Shown here: positions 21,222-30,829 of the stretch, piece by piece
Layout: each line of letters opens with the position of its first letter
How positions within the stretch are numbered: position 1 is the stretch's first letter
Assembly (NCBI RefSeq): GCF_040493455.1
Contig: NZ_JANFDA010000001.1
Span: forward strand, 496,001-560,000
DNA: 64,000 nucleotides
Direction of reading: 5' to 3'
From: Microcosmobacter sp040493455
GTDB lineage: Bacteria; Bacteroidota; Bacteroidia; Flavobacteriales; Flavobacteriaceae
Notes under the pieces: model-generated
What the model saw: only the letters and a program-made list of their open reading frames with translations
What the model was told of the DNA's origin: nothing
Database searches by the model: none
Translations under genes and position numbers: made by a program

Positions 21222-21992
21222 TTAGTTTCCGGCGCGTTTTAAGGCTACCTGTGTAAAATCTTCATCTGTTAAGGCCACATCAAAATCGTAATCCGAAAAT
21301 TGTAAAATAGTCTCCTTATTACTTTGATGGTTTACCATTGTAAATGTGCTTGCTCTCCAGAACTTGTTCTTGTAAAGCTTATAATCACTGTATGTAAGTG
21401 TTTTTAAGAGCGCATTTTTGCGGTCATAAAACTCAGCTTTCTCAATTCTGTAACCTTTGTTTTTATTGTAGGTCACAATTCTTCTGGTGTAACCAGATTT
21501 AGGGTCTACCGGATCTTGTTCCACAATAAGTAAATCACCTTTTTCTTCTAAAAACTTATAGGTATATTTCTCAACTTCTTGTGATGATAAATCTTCGTAA
21601 GCAAACTCACTCCCTACAAAAGGACCAGATTTATTGTTCGATGAGATACGCTTCACACGCTTTATTGACGGTAGGAATAACCATTGGTCATCCGATCCAA
21701 CTTTGTGAGTAAACGTTAGTGTTGAGGTACCTTTTACATCCTTTGGACTATTAAAGACGATCAACGATTTATCCCCATCTTCGGTTAACTCAAGTGTTTT
21801 TGTAGTGAGTAAACGTTCGCTGGTTTGACCATTTTTGTTCTTCAAGATCATCTTTAAGTTCACGGTAGAACTTCCAAATCCTAAATCGGCTTGTTCCGCT
21901 GCTTTAGCAACTTCTAGACCTCTTTCTTCAGCAGATTGAGCGTTGATTCCCAAAGCTGTCGATAATGCTATTATAAAAGCTATTTTCTTCAT
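21222..21992 (-). CDS. Periplasmic LolA-like lipoprotein-sorting-type protein
   Basis: This 256-residue exported protein (signal peptide MKKIAFIIALSTALGINAQ) matches the LolA-like family often annotated as outer membrane lipoprotein-sorting protein. Its beta-sheet repeats include DQWLFLPSIKRVKRISSNNK and GSEFAYEDLSSQEVEKYTY. Family members form a half-barrel with a hydrophobic pocket. Placed between the MMPL transporter (20 bases upstream) and an outer-membrane barrel, it probably ferries a lipid-like cargo across the periplasm. Confidence 0.85.
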   Translation of the reverse strand: MKKIAFIIALSTALGINAQSAEERGLEVAKAAEQADLGFGSSTVNLKMILKNKNGQTSERLLTTKTLELTEDGDKSLIVFNSPKDVKGTSTLTFTHKVGSDDQWLFLPSIKRVKRISSNNKSGPFVGSEFAYEDLSSQEVEKYTYKFLEEKGDLLIVEQDPVDPKSGYTRRIVTYNKNKGYRIEKAEFYDRKNALLKTLTYSDYKLYKNKFWRASTFTMVNHQSNKETILQFSDYDFDVALTDEDFTQVALKRAGN

Positions 21993-22012
21993 TTTTATTT
22001 GTTTTAATTGAT

Positions 22013-24388
22013 TTATTTATCTAATGCTAGTTGTGCAGTTCTCTGTTTCTCTTTGGCGTCTTCCTTTTTACTCGTTAAGATTAATAATGATGGTAAAAGG
22101 ATGAAATCTATGATTAAAGCTGAAAGAATAATCGTTACAGTAATCCTTGCCATGTAGCTGTTTAGTGCAAATGATGAGGTAGACAATACTGCGAATCCTG
22201 CTAAGAGTACAATCGTTGTGGTTACCAATGCTTTTCCAACAGTTTCAAAAGCATAAACCACTGCTTGTTTTGAGTCGTAGCCAAGTTCTCGTTTGGCTCT
22301 TAGGAACTTACTCATAAAGTGTACTGTATCATCTACAATAATCCCTAAGGTCATTCCAAAAACGATAACCATACCAGTGTTTATCTGTCCTTTGTACAAT
22401 GCCCAAATACCGAATCCAACAAGAACTGGCGTAACGTTTGGAATGATACTCAGCAATCCAAGTTTAAAGTTTCTAAGCGCTACCATTAACACCAATGAGA
22501 TTAGGATCAAGGCAATAATATTTCCTTTGAACATGCTATCCGCTTGTCTAAATCCTAGCTTAGAGAACATCAATGTTGGGCTCACACCAATAGCATGCAT
22601 AGCTTCTGGTGTATTGTTTTTCAACCATTCTTCTCCACGTTTCGAGAATGCAATCATTTCTGCACTCGATACATTTTCTATGGTCGCAGTTACTCTGGTT
22701 TCAGATTTATCAACATTGATCTGGTTGTTTAAATCTAACCCAAACGGTAAAGACAGTTCATATAGCAATAAGTACTGAGCGGCTTCTTCTCGATTATCAG
22801 GCACACGGTAATACGCTTCATCATCGCCATGCATTGAGCGATTTACTCGTCTGGCAACTTCACTAAAAGCATTAACATGAATAACTTCTGGTTGTTCATT
22901 CAACCAATCTTCAAAATCATTTAGGTTTTTAAGATATTCAGGGTTATTGATACCGCCACTTTCTCCACTACCAATAGAGTATTCGATATTATAAATTCCA
23001 GTAAGATTTTCACTGATGTAATCTGTATCACTTCTAAACTCTACTGATTCATCAAAATAGTTAATGAACTCATCATTGAACGTGTTCTTAGTTGCTAAAA
23101 ATGTCAATGCTGAAATCACCAACACAGAAATGATCGTAAGGTTTACTGGACGTTTAACTACAAAGTTCCCTAAAGAGGTATACCACCCAACTTTTTCTTT
23201 TGTGGCTTCTTTTTTCGCTTTGGTTTTCACAGGTAACACTGCCATAAGCGCAGGTAGTGTAGTGGTTGAATATAAGAATGCCATAAGCATACCAAATGCT
23301 GTAATATTACCTAAGTCCCAGAATGGAGGCACGTCTCCAAAGTTCATGGTTAAGAATCCGATGATAGTTGTTAAACTTGTTATGAATACTGGCATGAAGT
23401 TTAATCTCAAGGACTCAGTTAGTGCATCAAATTTGTTCATGCCATCCTTACGCATTTTTTGCAGCATGGTGATGAGGATGTGAATACTATCTGCAACTGC
23501 TAGCGTAAGAATCATAGTAGGGAATACCGAAGAAGGTGGTGTTAGTTTAATTCCCATAAGCCCAACGAAACCGACTGCGCTCATTATTGAGAACATGACT
23601 ACAACCAAAGTGGCTATTGTGCTATATATGTTTCTTGTAAGAATGAACGTAGTTAGGATTACAATGATGAGCATCACCATAGTCAATGCCAAATCTCTCA
23701 TTGATGCCTCAAAGAACGCTGTGTTCAAAGGCACTAAACCAGAAGAGTGAACTTCGAAGTTTGGGTTTTTCTCTTTGAAATTAGAGATCATATCTCTAAC
23801 AAAGGCAGTTACTTCAGGGATTTCCGTAGCACTATTTTCTCCAGGTAGTCTTACTGTGATATTTACAGCAGTAACACTTCCTTTTTCGTTGATAATTCTG
23901 TTAACCAATAAAGGTTCTTTTAATGCAATATCTTTTATCTCTGTAATTTCCTCTTCGGTTTTAAGTGAGGACTCATAGGATAAATCATCAACATATAGAT
24001 CGTCACCTTCAGCTCTTGTATGTTGAAAGTTTGTAATCGCATCTACTCTAGAAGAGTATGGTGTATTCCATGCTTCTGCAGTGAGTTCTTCTATAGCGAC
24101 TAAATTGTCTTTGGTAAAGACATTGCCATTGGAAGGTGAGAGGACGAGAATAACATTATCGTCCTTAGTATATTTTTCTTGAAGCGCATCAAAGGCTTCC
24201 AACTCTGGGTTTGACTTGCTGAAAAATACGTGATAATCACCATCGAACTCCATATTGCCTTGAGAACCGAGTCCCATTGCAAGAATTAGTGTCGCAACAA
24301 TGACAGCCCATTTGCGCTTTATGATAAATTCTGCCCATCGTTTGGCAAAACGATTAGAAGCATTTCCCATTCTTTTTAGTGCATTCAT
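22013..24388 (-). CDS. MMPL/RND-superfamily lipid transporter
   Basis: This 791-residue protein has two RND repeats, each with one leading helix, a large periplasmic loop and a five-helix bundle. The signature intramembrane Asp sites are in LTLAVADSIHILITML (first repeat) and GMTLGIIVDDTVHFMSKF (second repeat). The single-polypeptide layout fits MMPL/HpnN-type exporters of lipids or hopanoids rather than tripartite drug pumps. It is the first gene of the operon and is preceded by two copies of a box also found at the tetR promoter. Confidence 0.9.
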   Translation of the reverse strand: MNALKRMGNASNRFAKRWAEFIIKRKWAVIVATLILAMGLGSQGNMEFDGDYHVFFSKSNPELEAFDALQEKYTKDDNVILVLSPSNGNVFTKDNLVAIEELTAEAWNTPYSSRVDAITNFQHTRAEGDDLYVDDLSYESSLKTEEEITEIKDIALKEPLLVNRIINEKGSVTAVNITVRLPGENSATEIPEVTAFVRDMISNFKEKNPNFEVHSSGLVPLNTAFFEASMRDLALTMVMLIIVILTTFILTRNIYSTIATLVVVMFSIMSAVGFVGLMGIKLTPPSSVFPTMILTLAVADSIHILITMLQKMRKDGMNKFDALTESLRLNFMPVFITSLTTIIGFLTMNFGDVPPFWDLGNITAFGMLMAFLYSTTTLPALMAVLPVKTKAKKEATKEKVGWYTSLGNFVVKRPVNLTIISVLVISALTFLATKNTFNDEFINYFDESVEFRSDTDYISENLTGIYNIEYSIGSGESGGINNPEYLKNLNDFEDWLNEQPEVIHVNAFSEVARRVNRSMHGDDEAYYRVPDNREEAAQYLLLYELSLPFGLDLNNQINVDKSETRVTATIENVSSAEMIAFSKRGEEWLKNNTPEAMHAIGVSPTLMFSKLGFRQADSMFKGNIIALILISLVLMVALRNFKLGLLSIIPNVTPVLVGFGIWALYKGQINTGMVIVFGMTLGIIVDDTVHFMSKFLRAKRELGYDSKQAVVYAFETVGKALVTTTIVLLAGFAVLSTSSFALNSYMARITVTIILSALIIDFILLPSLLILTSKKEDAKEKQRTAQLALDK

Positions 24389-24403
24389 AATTTGATTGTT
24401 TAG

Positions 24404-24420
24404 TTGACCAGTCGATTATA
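24404..24420. promoter_or_regulatory. Putative TetR-type operator 1
   Basis: TTGACCAGTCGATTATA lies 16 bases upstream of the transporter start codon. The core GACCAGTCG is repeated exactly at 24521. Confidence 0.45.
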
Positions 24421-24519
24421 TAATGTCCTGGTTTGATTAATGATTTGTTTTAGTTTTTTATGTCTATAACGATTCGAAATGATCAATTGGGGACAGAATT
24501 TCTAACATTCTTTTTATAA

Positions 24520-24534
24520 TTGACCAGTCGTCTA
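24520..24534. promoter_or_regulatory. Putative TetR-type operator 2
   Basis: TTGACCAGTCGTCTA contains GAC and GTC half-sites in inverted arrangement. It lies between tetR and the transporter gene. Confidence 0.45.
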
Positions 24535-24552
24535 TGATTAATTCAAAAAAAA

Positions 24553-25149
24553 TTATTTCAAAAGAACTTTTCTTATCATCGTCATAAAATTGTCGATAGG
24601 ATAAGAACTATTCATGTTTTTCATACTTGTCATAGAGCCTTTTCCAGCATCTTCTATAAATGTGGCAAGATCTCTGGCTTCTATAGTATTGTCAATTTCT
24701 CCATAGTCTTGAGCTTCCTGAATCACTTCAGTAATTAAATCAATAACCATTTGCTCTTTGTTATGGATGGCATTTCTTATTTTTTCACTATGCTCAGCCA
24801 TTTCACTACCAAGGTTGCAGGCCATACAACCCATACGACATTCCATATCGTTTTTGAGCATATTGTATCTAAATTCGTGGAAATCTAGAAGACGTTGCTT
24901 AGGAGAGATACTCTTATTAAGTAACACTTCCTTAGCAGGAGTAAACTGAAGATTAAAGTAACGTTCTATTGCTTTTGCTGTAAAGTCTTCCTTACTGTCA
25001 AAATAAAAATAGAAAGATCCTTTAGGGATTCCTGCAGCCTTTACAATGTCATTTACACTAGTAGCATTGTAACCTTTAGACCATAACAAAGGCACGCCTT
25101 TGTCCAAAAGGGCATCTGCTTTAATCTCGTGTTTTAAGGTTTTTGACAT
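24553..25149 (-). CDS. TetR/AcrR-family repressor
   Basis: This 198-residue protein starts at MSKTLKHEIKADALL; an upstream in-frame ATG at 25182 would add 11 residues and overlap the third operator-like box. The N-terminal TetR helix-turn-helix is clear (GYNATSVNDIVKAAGIPKGSFYFYFDSKEDF, about 25-55). The C-terminal ligand domain has a Cys-rich segment MECRMGCMACNLGSE (about 100-115) typical of a TetR_C subfamily. It probably represses the downstream transporter operon and itself. The ligand is unknown. Confidence 0.9.
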   Translation of the reverse strand: MSKTLKHEIKADALLDKGVPLLWSKGYNATSVNDIVKAAGIPKGSFYFYFDSKEDFTAKAIERYFNLQFTPAKEVLLNKSISPKQRLLDFHEFRYNMLKNDMECRMGCMACNLGSEMAEHSEKIRNAIHNKEQMVIDLITEVIQEAQDYGEIDNTIEARDLATFIEDAGKGSMTSMKNMNSSYPIDNFMTMIRKVLLK

Positions 25150-25174
25150 TATAAATTTTTTACGAGGCAAAAAT

Positions 25175-25191
25175 ATGACCACCCGTCTAGT
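25175..25191. promoter_or_regulatory. Putative TetR autoregulatory operator
   Basis: ATGACCACCCGTCTAGT shares GACCA and CGTCTA with the boxes at 24404 and 24520. It lies 26 bases upstream of the preferred tetR start. Confidence 0.4.
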
Positions 25192-25245
25192 AAATCCAAA
25201 TTTTAGATGTTAAAATTTTTTTAACGAAGTTCTAAGCTCAGTGTT

Positions 25246-26142
25246 TTAGAGGGTTTGGAAGTGCTTTAGATATTCTGATTCAATAATATCTGGAGTAGAT
25301 TTTGGATTATATATTGCTGAAGAATTAATGCATAGTCCAGCGACTATGGTTGCATACTGCAAACATTTTAAGGTGTCATGACCTTTTGAATAAGCGTATA
25401 AAAATCCTGAAAAGAACGAATCGCCAGCACCGTTTGCATTCAACATGTTGTAAGCATCAATAATCGGAACGTTTAACCACTCGCCTTTTTCATTTATTGC
25501 AGAAGCACCATACTTTGCATGAGTACACACCACCAGTTTTTTACCGTTTTTGATTTGTTGCTCCATGAACGATTTATAGTCTTTTAGATTATCGGAACTA
25601 AGGAAGATATAATCTGCTGCTTCGATAAAATCTTGATGATAAGGATTACCTAAATCATAATCGTGCAAGTCTGTCCAAATATCTTTTAGTAAAGCCTTGC
25701 AAATTGGAAGCAAATTTCGACAGTAGTTAGAAATATTAATAACTGCATAATCTGTCTCATTTATTAGCGCTTCGAATTTAGAATAGTCAATATTGGGTTT
25801 ATCGGAACTAGGGTTCATGAAAATAGATATGCGCTCACCTTTATTATTCATGATATTGAGGTGACGCTCCGTGCCTTGAGGATCTCTGTCTGTGATTAAG
25901 TTTAGGTTTGGGTGTTGTAATTCAGTTTTTACCTGTTTTCCCAAAGTATCGTCACCAATTAAAGCATGAAACGTGGTTTTGAAGCCCAAATGCGAAAGTG
26001 CTAAAGCTTTACCAGCTCCTGTATTACCCAAGGTTTCGTCAAATTCGCAATGATGAATGGTTTGTGGAATCGATTCTGGAAATTCATCTAGTGTAATCAC
26101 CGAATTCCAGGATGCTCCACCACAAGTGAATACTGTTTTCAT
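25246..26142 (-). CDS. PfkB-family sugar kinase
   Basis: This 298-residue protein carries the PfkB pattern: an N-terminal Gly pair region (ETLGNTGAGKALALSHLG) and the C-terminal anion-hole/catalytic motif NANGAGDSFFSGFLYAYSKG with catalytic Asp. It phosphorylates a sugar or nucleoside with ATP. Its start overlaps the AraC gene stop by four bases (ATGA). Being next to the carbohydrate operon, it probably phosphorylates the sugar imported by the SSS transporter. Confidence 0.88.
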   Translation of the reverse strand: MKTVFTCGGASWNSVITLDEFPESIPQTIHHCEFDETLGNTGAGKALALSHLGFKTTFHALIGDDTLGKQVKTELQHPNLNLITDRDPQGTERHLNIMNNKGERISIFMNPSSDKPNIDYSKFEALINETDYAVINISNYCRNLLPICKALLKDIWTDLHDYDLGNPYHQDFIEAADYIFLSSDNLKDYKSFMEQQIKNGKKLVVCTHAKYGASAINEKGEWLNVPIIDAYNMLNANGAGDSFFSGFLYAYSKGHDTLKCLQYATIVAGLCINSSAIYNPKSTPDIIESEYLKHFQTL

Positions 26143-26987
26143 AATACTGCATTTAATTGTCTATACGTTCTCGGACTCATGTGCTTTAATTTATTAAAAG
26201 TTCTATTAAAATGACTTAAGCTTTCAAAACCACAACTAAAGGCAATTTCTTGAACCCTCATATTGGTGCTTACTAACAAATGACAAACACGTTCGATTCT
26301 GGTTTGATTTAAAAATGAAATAAACGAATGACCAGAGTGCTTTTTGAACCATCTACAAAATGATTGAGGCACCATATGAGTGAATTCTGCTAATTGATTT
26401 ACACTCAATTTTTGATCGAGATGATCCAGAATATAATTAGTGGTTTTTGATATCTTGGTTTGAGACCCCTCAGTGTAAAATCGATTTAGATAATCTTCAG
26501 AAGCTAACGTTTCTGTGTCATTGTCTTCTATTAAATTTTGAAGAATTTCTATGAGTGCACTAAGACGAGATATTGGCGACAATGCTTCGAACGCAATAAT
26601 CTTCTTAATCAATTCATCCTTGGGTTTAGAAAAATGAATGCCTCGTTTTGCGTTTTCAAAAAGTGTTCTGAAGGTATTGCACTCAGGAAAATGTTCAAAT
26701 AGATTTTTATCAAATTGAAATACATAAGCTTCATGGTTTTTAATACCATTCTCTGTAATGCTAACCCAATGATGAGGTAAGTTTTCACCAACTAGAATCA
26801 GATCAAAATTTGAAAACGAGCTAATGGAATCACCAACGAACCGAGTGCCTTCCCCCTTTGAAATTAAAGTTAATTCGAGCTCCGGATGATAATGCCAAAA
26901 AGGAGTGAACACCGTGTTTTCATGTTTAAAAAAATGAAAGGAACGTTTGGTGTTTTTTATGTCAATATGTTCTAATTCGGGCTTCAA
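26139..26987 (-). CDS. AraC-family transcriptional regulator of the sugar locus
   Basis: This 282-residue protein has an N-terminal cupin sensor (HPELELTLISKGEGTRFVGDSI, about 33-55) and a C-terminal double helix-turn-helix (KLSVNQLAEFTHMVPQSFCRWFKKHSGHSF and MRVQEIAFSCGFESLSHFNRTFNKLKHMSPRTYR). It is divergently oriented to the dioxygenase-sulfatase operon and overlaps the PfkB gene, so it most likely activates both in response to a sugar. Confidence 0.9.
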   Translation of the reverse strand: MKPELEHIDIKNTKRSFHFFKHENTVFTPFWHYHPELELTLISKGEGTRFVGDSISSFSNFDLILVGENLPHHWVSITENGIKNHEAYVFQFDKNLFEHFPECNTFRTLFENAKRGIHFSKPKDELIKKIIAFEALSPISRLSALIEILQNLIEDNDTETLASEDYLNRFYTEGSQTKISKTTNYILDHLDQKLSVNQLAEFTHMVPQSFCRWFKKHSGHSFISFLNQTRIERVCHLLVSTNMRVQEIAFSCGFESLSHFNRTFNKLKHMSPRTYRQLNAVL

Positions 26988-27090
26988 AACAACCTATTAT
27001 TAACAGTTTAGTCAATTAAAAATATTAAATAAAGTTTAGATATGCATAGTTTTGGTTAAATTTCGTAAAAGTACTATCACGTTCAAGGTA

Positions 27091-27098
27091 TAATTTTG
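27091..27098 (+). promoter_or_regulatory. Candidate -7 element of the sugar-degradation operon
   Basis: TAATTTTG is an exact match to TAnnTTTG, 24 bases before the first start codon of the operon. The -33 element is not convincing, which fits an activator-dependent (AraC) promoter. Confidence 0.4.
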
Positions 27099-27122
27099 AA
27101 ATCGAATTAAACCTTTAAAACT

Positions 27123-27929
27123 ATGATAGCTACTGACATTCTTGACACACCATACACACTTTCGGCAGAACAGGTAGAGTTTTATAAAGCTAATAAATTT
27201 ATTAAGCTGAAAGACGTCTTAGACCCAAGTACTTTAGCACATTACAATGCTGTTATTAGTAATAAAGTTGATGAACTCAATGATGTTGATGTTCCTTTGG
27301 AAGAGCGTTCAACCTATGGTAAAGCCTTTCTTCAACTTTTTAATCTTTGGCTACAAGATGAGGTTATTAAAGAGTTGGTTTTTAGTAAGCGTATTGCAAA
27401 AATTGCCGCAGACTTAATGGAAGTTGAAGGTGTTCGTTTGTATCATGACCAAGCTTTATTTAAAGAAGCTGGAGGAGGTATTACACCTTGGCATGCAGAT
27501 CAGCATTACTGGCCATTGGCAACGGATAAAACCATTACGGCTTGGATTCCTTTACAAGAAACACCATTAGAAATGGGGCCATTAGAGTTTAGTGCGGGGA
27601 GTCATGAAATAATGGAAGGGAGAGAGTTATCGATTAGCGATGATAGTGAAGCTCAGATTGAGAAACGGTTAAAAGTCACTGATTTTGAGCACATCATTGA
27701 GCCTTTCGATGCAGGCGAGATTAGCTTTCACTCAGGATGGGTATTTCACCGAGCAGGCGCTAACACTACAGATACGATGCGAAAAGTGATGACTATAATC
27801 TACATGGATAAAGATATGATCTTAAAGCAGCCATCCAATGATGGTCAAAAAGACGATTGGGAAAAGTGGTGTAAGGGTGCAAAAGTAGGTGAAGTTATTA
27901 ATACGCCTTTAAACCCTGTTTTGTATTAA
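27123..27929 (+). CDS. Phytanoyl-CoA dioxygenase-family Fe(II)/2-oxoglutarate oxygenase
   Basis: This 268-residue protein has the PhyH fold with iron ligands H124 and D126 (TPWHADQHYWP) and H209 (SGWVFHRAGANTT). It uses Fe(II), O2 and 2-oxoglutarate to hydroxylate a small substrate. As the first gene of an operon with a sugar isomerase-type protein, glycosidases and sulfatases, it may act on a methylated or otherwise modified sugar. Its stop codon shares a base with the next start. Confidence 0.88.
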   Translation: MIATDILDTPYTLSAEQVEFYKANKFIKLKDVLDPSTLAHYNAVISNKVDELNDVDVPLEERSTYGKAFLQLFNLWLQDEVIKELVFSKRIAKIAADLMEVEGVRLYHDQALFKEAGGGITPWHADQHYWPLATDKTITAWIPLQETPLEMGPLEFSAGSHEIMEGRELSISDDSEAQIEKRLKVTDFEHIIEPFDAGEISFHSGWVFHRAGANTTDTMRKVMTIIYMDKDMILKQPSNDGQKDDWEKWCKGAKVGEVINTPLNPVLY

Positions 27930-28753
27930 TGGATTTAAGGTATTTATATCCTTTTTGGGGAAGCGAGCATCTAAACGCATCTGACTTTCTGGCTTTAGTA
28001 AAGGCTAAAGGTTTTGATGGCATAGAAATTAATGTTCCTAAGGATTCAATTTTTGAAACCAATTTTTATGATGCATTAAACAAGGCTAGAAGCTTTAATC
28101 CTAACTTTACTTGCGTGCTTCAACAGGTGTTTGGAGTTAAAATTGAAACCCCAGAAGCTTACACTTTAAAAGTTATAAGGCGTCTTGAAGATATGGTTCA
28201 TTATCGACCTAACTTTATCAATTCCCACACAGGAAAAGACCACTATAGCTTTGATGATAATTGCCGAATCATTGAAGCTATTGAAAACTTTTCAATACAA
28301 CATAACATTCCGGTATATCACGAAATTCACCGAGGGCGATTTACGTTTCATTCAACAACAACATTAAAATATCTTGAAAAATTTCCAGAGCTAAAACTGG
28401 TTGGAGATTTTTCGCATTGGTGTGTGGTTTCAGAATCTTTGTTACAAGATCAACAAGAAGCAATTCAAAAAATAATCCCACACGTTTCTCATTTACATGC
28501 AAGAGTAGCCACAGAGCAAGCATCACAAGTCAACAGTCCATTTGCCCCAGAATGGGCAGATCACTTAGAGCGGTTTGCGAACATTTGGCAAAATACAATC
28601 TCATACCACAGTGATAAAGAACAATTCACCATCACACCAGAGTTTGGACCATTTCCTTATATGCCGCAAATGCCATTTACGCAAGAGCCTTTAGCGAATC
28701 AAGAAGAAGTAAATACCAAAATGAGAGATTACTTAATAGCACGATTAAAATGA
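27929..28753 (+). CDS. Sugar phosphate isomerase/epimerase-like TIM barrel
   Basis: This 274-residue protein is a xylose-isomerase-like TIM barrel: GFDGIEINVP (strand 2), HNIPVYHEIHRGRFTFHS with a probable metal-binding Glu, and LVGDFSHWCVVSE with a metal-binding Asp/His. Such proteins are metal-dependent isomerases, epimerases or lyases. Its start overlaps the dioxygenase stop by one base, and its end overlaps the GH127 start by four, indicating tight coupling. Confidence 0.82.
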   Translation: MDLRYLYPFWGSEHLNASDFLALVKAKGFDGIEINVPKDSIFETNFYDALNKARSFNPNFTCVLQQVFGVKIETPEAYTLKVIRRLEDMVHYRPNFINSHTGKDHYSFDDNCRIIEAIENFSIQHNIPVYHEIHRGRFTFHSTTTLKYLEKFPELKLVGDFSHWCVVSESLLQDQQEAIQKIIPHVSHLHARVATEQASQVNSPFAPEWADHLERFANIWQNTISYHSDKEQFTITPEFGPFPYMPQMPFTQEPLANQEEVNTKMRDYLIARLK

Positions 28754-30828
28754 AAAAGGCAATTATTTCTATAGTAGTTTTTATAATCTTCTTTTCATGT
28801 AAAGAAGACAAAACCAATTCTCAAGGTGAAGATTTTACTGAAAATGTCAATAAGGTAGCATCAACGATTATTGACGACAGCGGCCAACTAACATTTTTTG
28901 ATAACCCAACCAATGCGATAGCAGCAAAGTTTGAACAATTCCCGACAGGAAGCGTAAAGCCCAAAGGATGGATTCTGAATATGATGAATGAGGATTTAGA
29001 GCAAGGTGTTGTAGGTGCTTTAGATGAGCTTTACCCTGGAATAAAATCCGATGATTTATACAATACGGCTCGACGAGGCGGTATGGAAGATATTCCAGAA
29101 ATGGGCGATTTGGTGCTTACAGGAGCAGCGTGGGAAAAATCGATTATGTGGTGGAACGCGGAAACCATTGGCAATTGGTGGGATGGTTTTATACGACATG
29201 CCTTTTTGACCAATAATACTGAAGCCATTCGGCAGTCTCACGATATTATTAGTAACCTATTAGCATCGCAAGATGACGATGGATACATAGGCATTTATAA
29301 ACCCAATCTGCGCTATCAGCACGATGGGTCTAATGGAGAACTTTGGGCGCAGACAACCGCCTATAGAACGATGTTGGCATACTATGAATTGACCAATGAT
29401 GAGAAGGTTTTAAATGCAGTTGAAAACGCTATGAAGGTTACTATGAATAAGTATGGTGAAGGCTCAAAGAATCCGTTTTATTTAAAAAATGCTTTTGGAG
29501 GCGTGACACATGGTTTAATGATGACAGATGTTTGTGAAACCTTATATAGAATCACAGGAAACCAATCCTATCAAGATTATGCAACTTATTTGTACAAAGC
29601 CTTTTCGACATACTCAATAAATCGTTCTTTCAACGATTTGCGCTATCCTTATTTAAAGGAAAAAGATTCTTTGTTCGAAGGTCATGGTGTGCATACTTAC
29701 GAGCATATAAGAACCATGGTCAATGCATATTACAATACAGGGTATTCAGAATTAGAGAATGCTTATGGTAATATGTTAGCTAAACTTGAGCCTTGCATAT
29801 TGCCAAGTGGTGCTGGTCATGGTAATGAATGGATTCTTAAGATGGAAGCTCACCCAACCAATACAAGTAGTGAGTATTGCACTTTGTTGGAGTTGCGTAA
29901 TTCTTACGGAAGTCTTATTCAAAAAACAGGAGATGTAGCTTTTGCAGATGCAGCAGAAAAACTCACGTATAATGCCATGTTGGGATTCAGAAACAAAGGA
30001 GGTACAGCAATAACTTATGGTAAGGCAGATAATTGTTACGTGTTAGATGGGCATCATCACGAAAATGGAGAGGCAAAAGCAGATCCACGTTACAAATATT
30101 CACCAACACATTCCGAGCCAGCAGTATGCTGTGTGCCAAACTATGGTAGAAACTTCACGTATTTTTTAGAGCAGATGTATATGAAATCTGAAGATGGTAT
30201 CGCTATTACTATGTATGGGCCATCACAGATAAGCGCCAATATAAAAGGATCAAATATTAAGATTGAACAGCAAACTAATTATCCTTTATCTGAAGAGGTT
30301 AAAATTGAACTGTCTTTAGATAAACCTACACGATTTGCTTTGTATTTACGTAAACCAGAATGGACACAAAACAGTACTTTCAATTTGGAAGATGCAGACA
30401 TAAAACTGATAGATGGTTATTATAAAATTGAAAAAGAATGGCAACTTTCAGAATCTTTTACGATAACATTTCAAAATGAAACTCAACAAAACATAACCAA
30501 TAATGGAGAGTATTATTTGCAACGAGGACCTATAGTGTATGCTTATGAAATTCCACATAGGGAAGACATTATAAAAACATATTCAGATAAGAAGTTTGTA
30601 GACTATTATTGCTTTCCTGAGCGTGAAGATTATAAAGATTTAGTATTGCCAAAGGATTCCAAGTTTGAATGGACTACCAGTAAAGAATCTGTGTCATTTT
30701 ATAATTCTGACACGTACTTGGAAGGACATTTGTATAATACAAAAAATAAAGAAGCTCAACCTGTGAAACTTATCCCTATAGGAAAGACAGTACTTAGGAA
30801 AACCACCTTTTCAAAACATTCTCACTAA
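28750..30828 (+). CDS. GH127-family glycosidase, lipoprotein
   Basis: This 692-residue protein has a lipoprotein signal (IISIVVFIIFFSCKED, Cys about 17). The GH127 zinc/thiolate site is kept: E375 and C377 (SEYCTLLEL) and the C460-C461 pair (AVCCVPNYGR), matching the Glu, Cys and Cys-Cys zinc ligands and nucleophile of beta-L-arabinofuranosidases. An (alpha/alpha)6 barrel precedes C-terminal beta domains. It probably removes furanosidic sugars outside the cytoplasm; the exact linkage is unproven. Confidence 0.85.
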   Translation: MKKAIISIVVFIIFFSCKEDKTNSQGEDFTENVNKVASTIIDDSGQLTFFDNPTNAIAAKFEQFPTGSVKPKGWILNMMNEDLEQGVVGALDELYPGIKSDDLYNTARRGGMEDIPEMGDLVLTGAAWEKSIMWWNAETIGNWWDGFIRHAFLTNNTEAIRQSHDIISNLLASQDDDGYIGIYKPNLRYQHDGSNGELWAQTTAYRTMLAYYELTNDEKVLNAVENAMKVTMNKYGEGSKNPFYLKNAFGGVTHGLMMTDVCETLYRITGNQSYQDYATYLYKAFSTYSINRSFNDLRYPYLKEKDSLFEGHGVHTYEHIRTMVNAYYNTGYSELENAYGNMLAKLEPCILPSGAGHGNEWILKMEAHPTNTSSEYCTLLELRNSYGSLIQKTGDVAFADAAEKLTYNAMLGFRNKGGTAITYGKADNCYVLDGHHHENGEAKADPRYKYSPTHSEPAVCCVPNYGRNFTYFLEQMYMKSEDGIAITMYGPSQISANIKGSNIKIEQQTNYPLSEEVKIELSLDKPTRFALYLRKPEWTQNSTFNLEDADIKLIDGYYKIEKEWQLSESFTITFQNETQQNITNNGEYYLQRGPIVYAYEIPHREDIIKTYSDKKFVDYYCFPEREDYKDLVLPKDSKFEWTTSKESVSFYNSDTYLEGHLYNTKNKEAQPVKLIPIGKTVLRKTTFSKHSH

Positions 30829-30829
30829 C

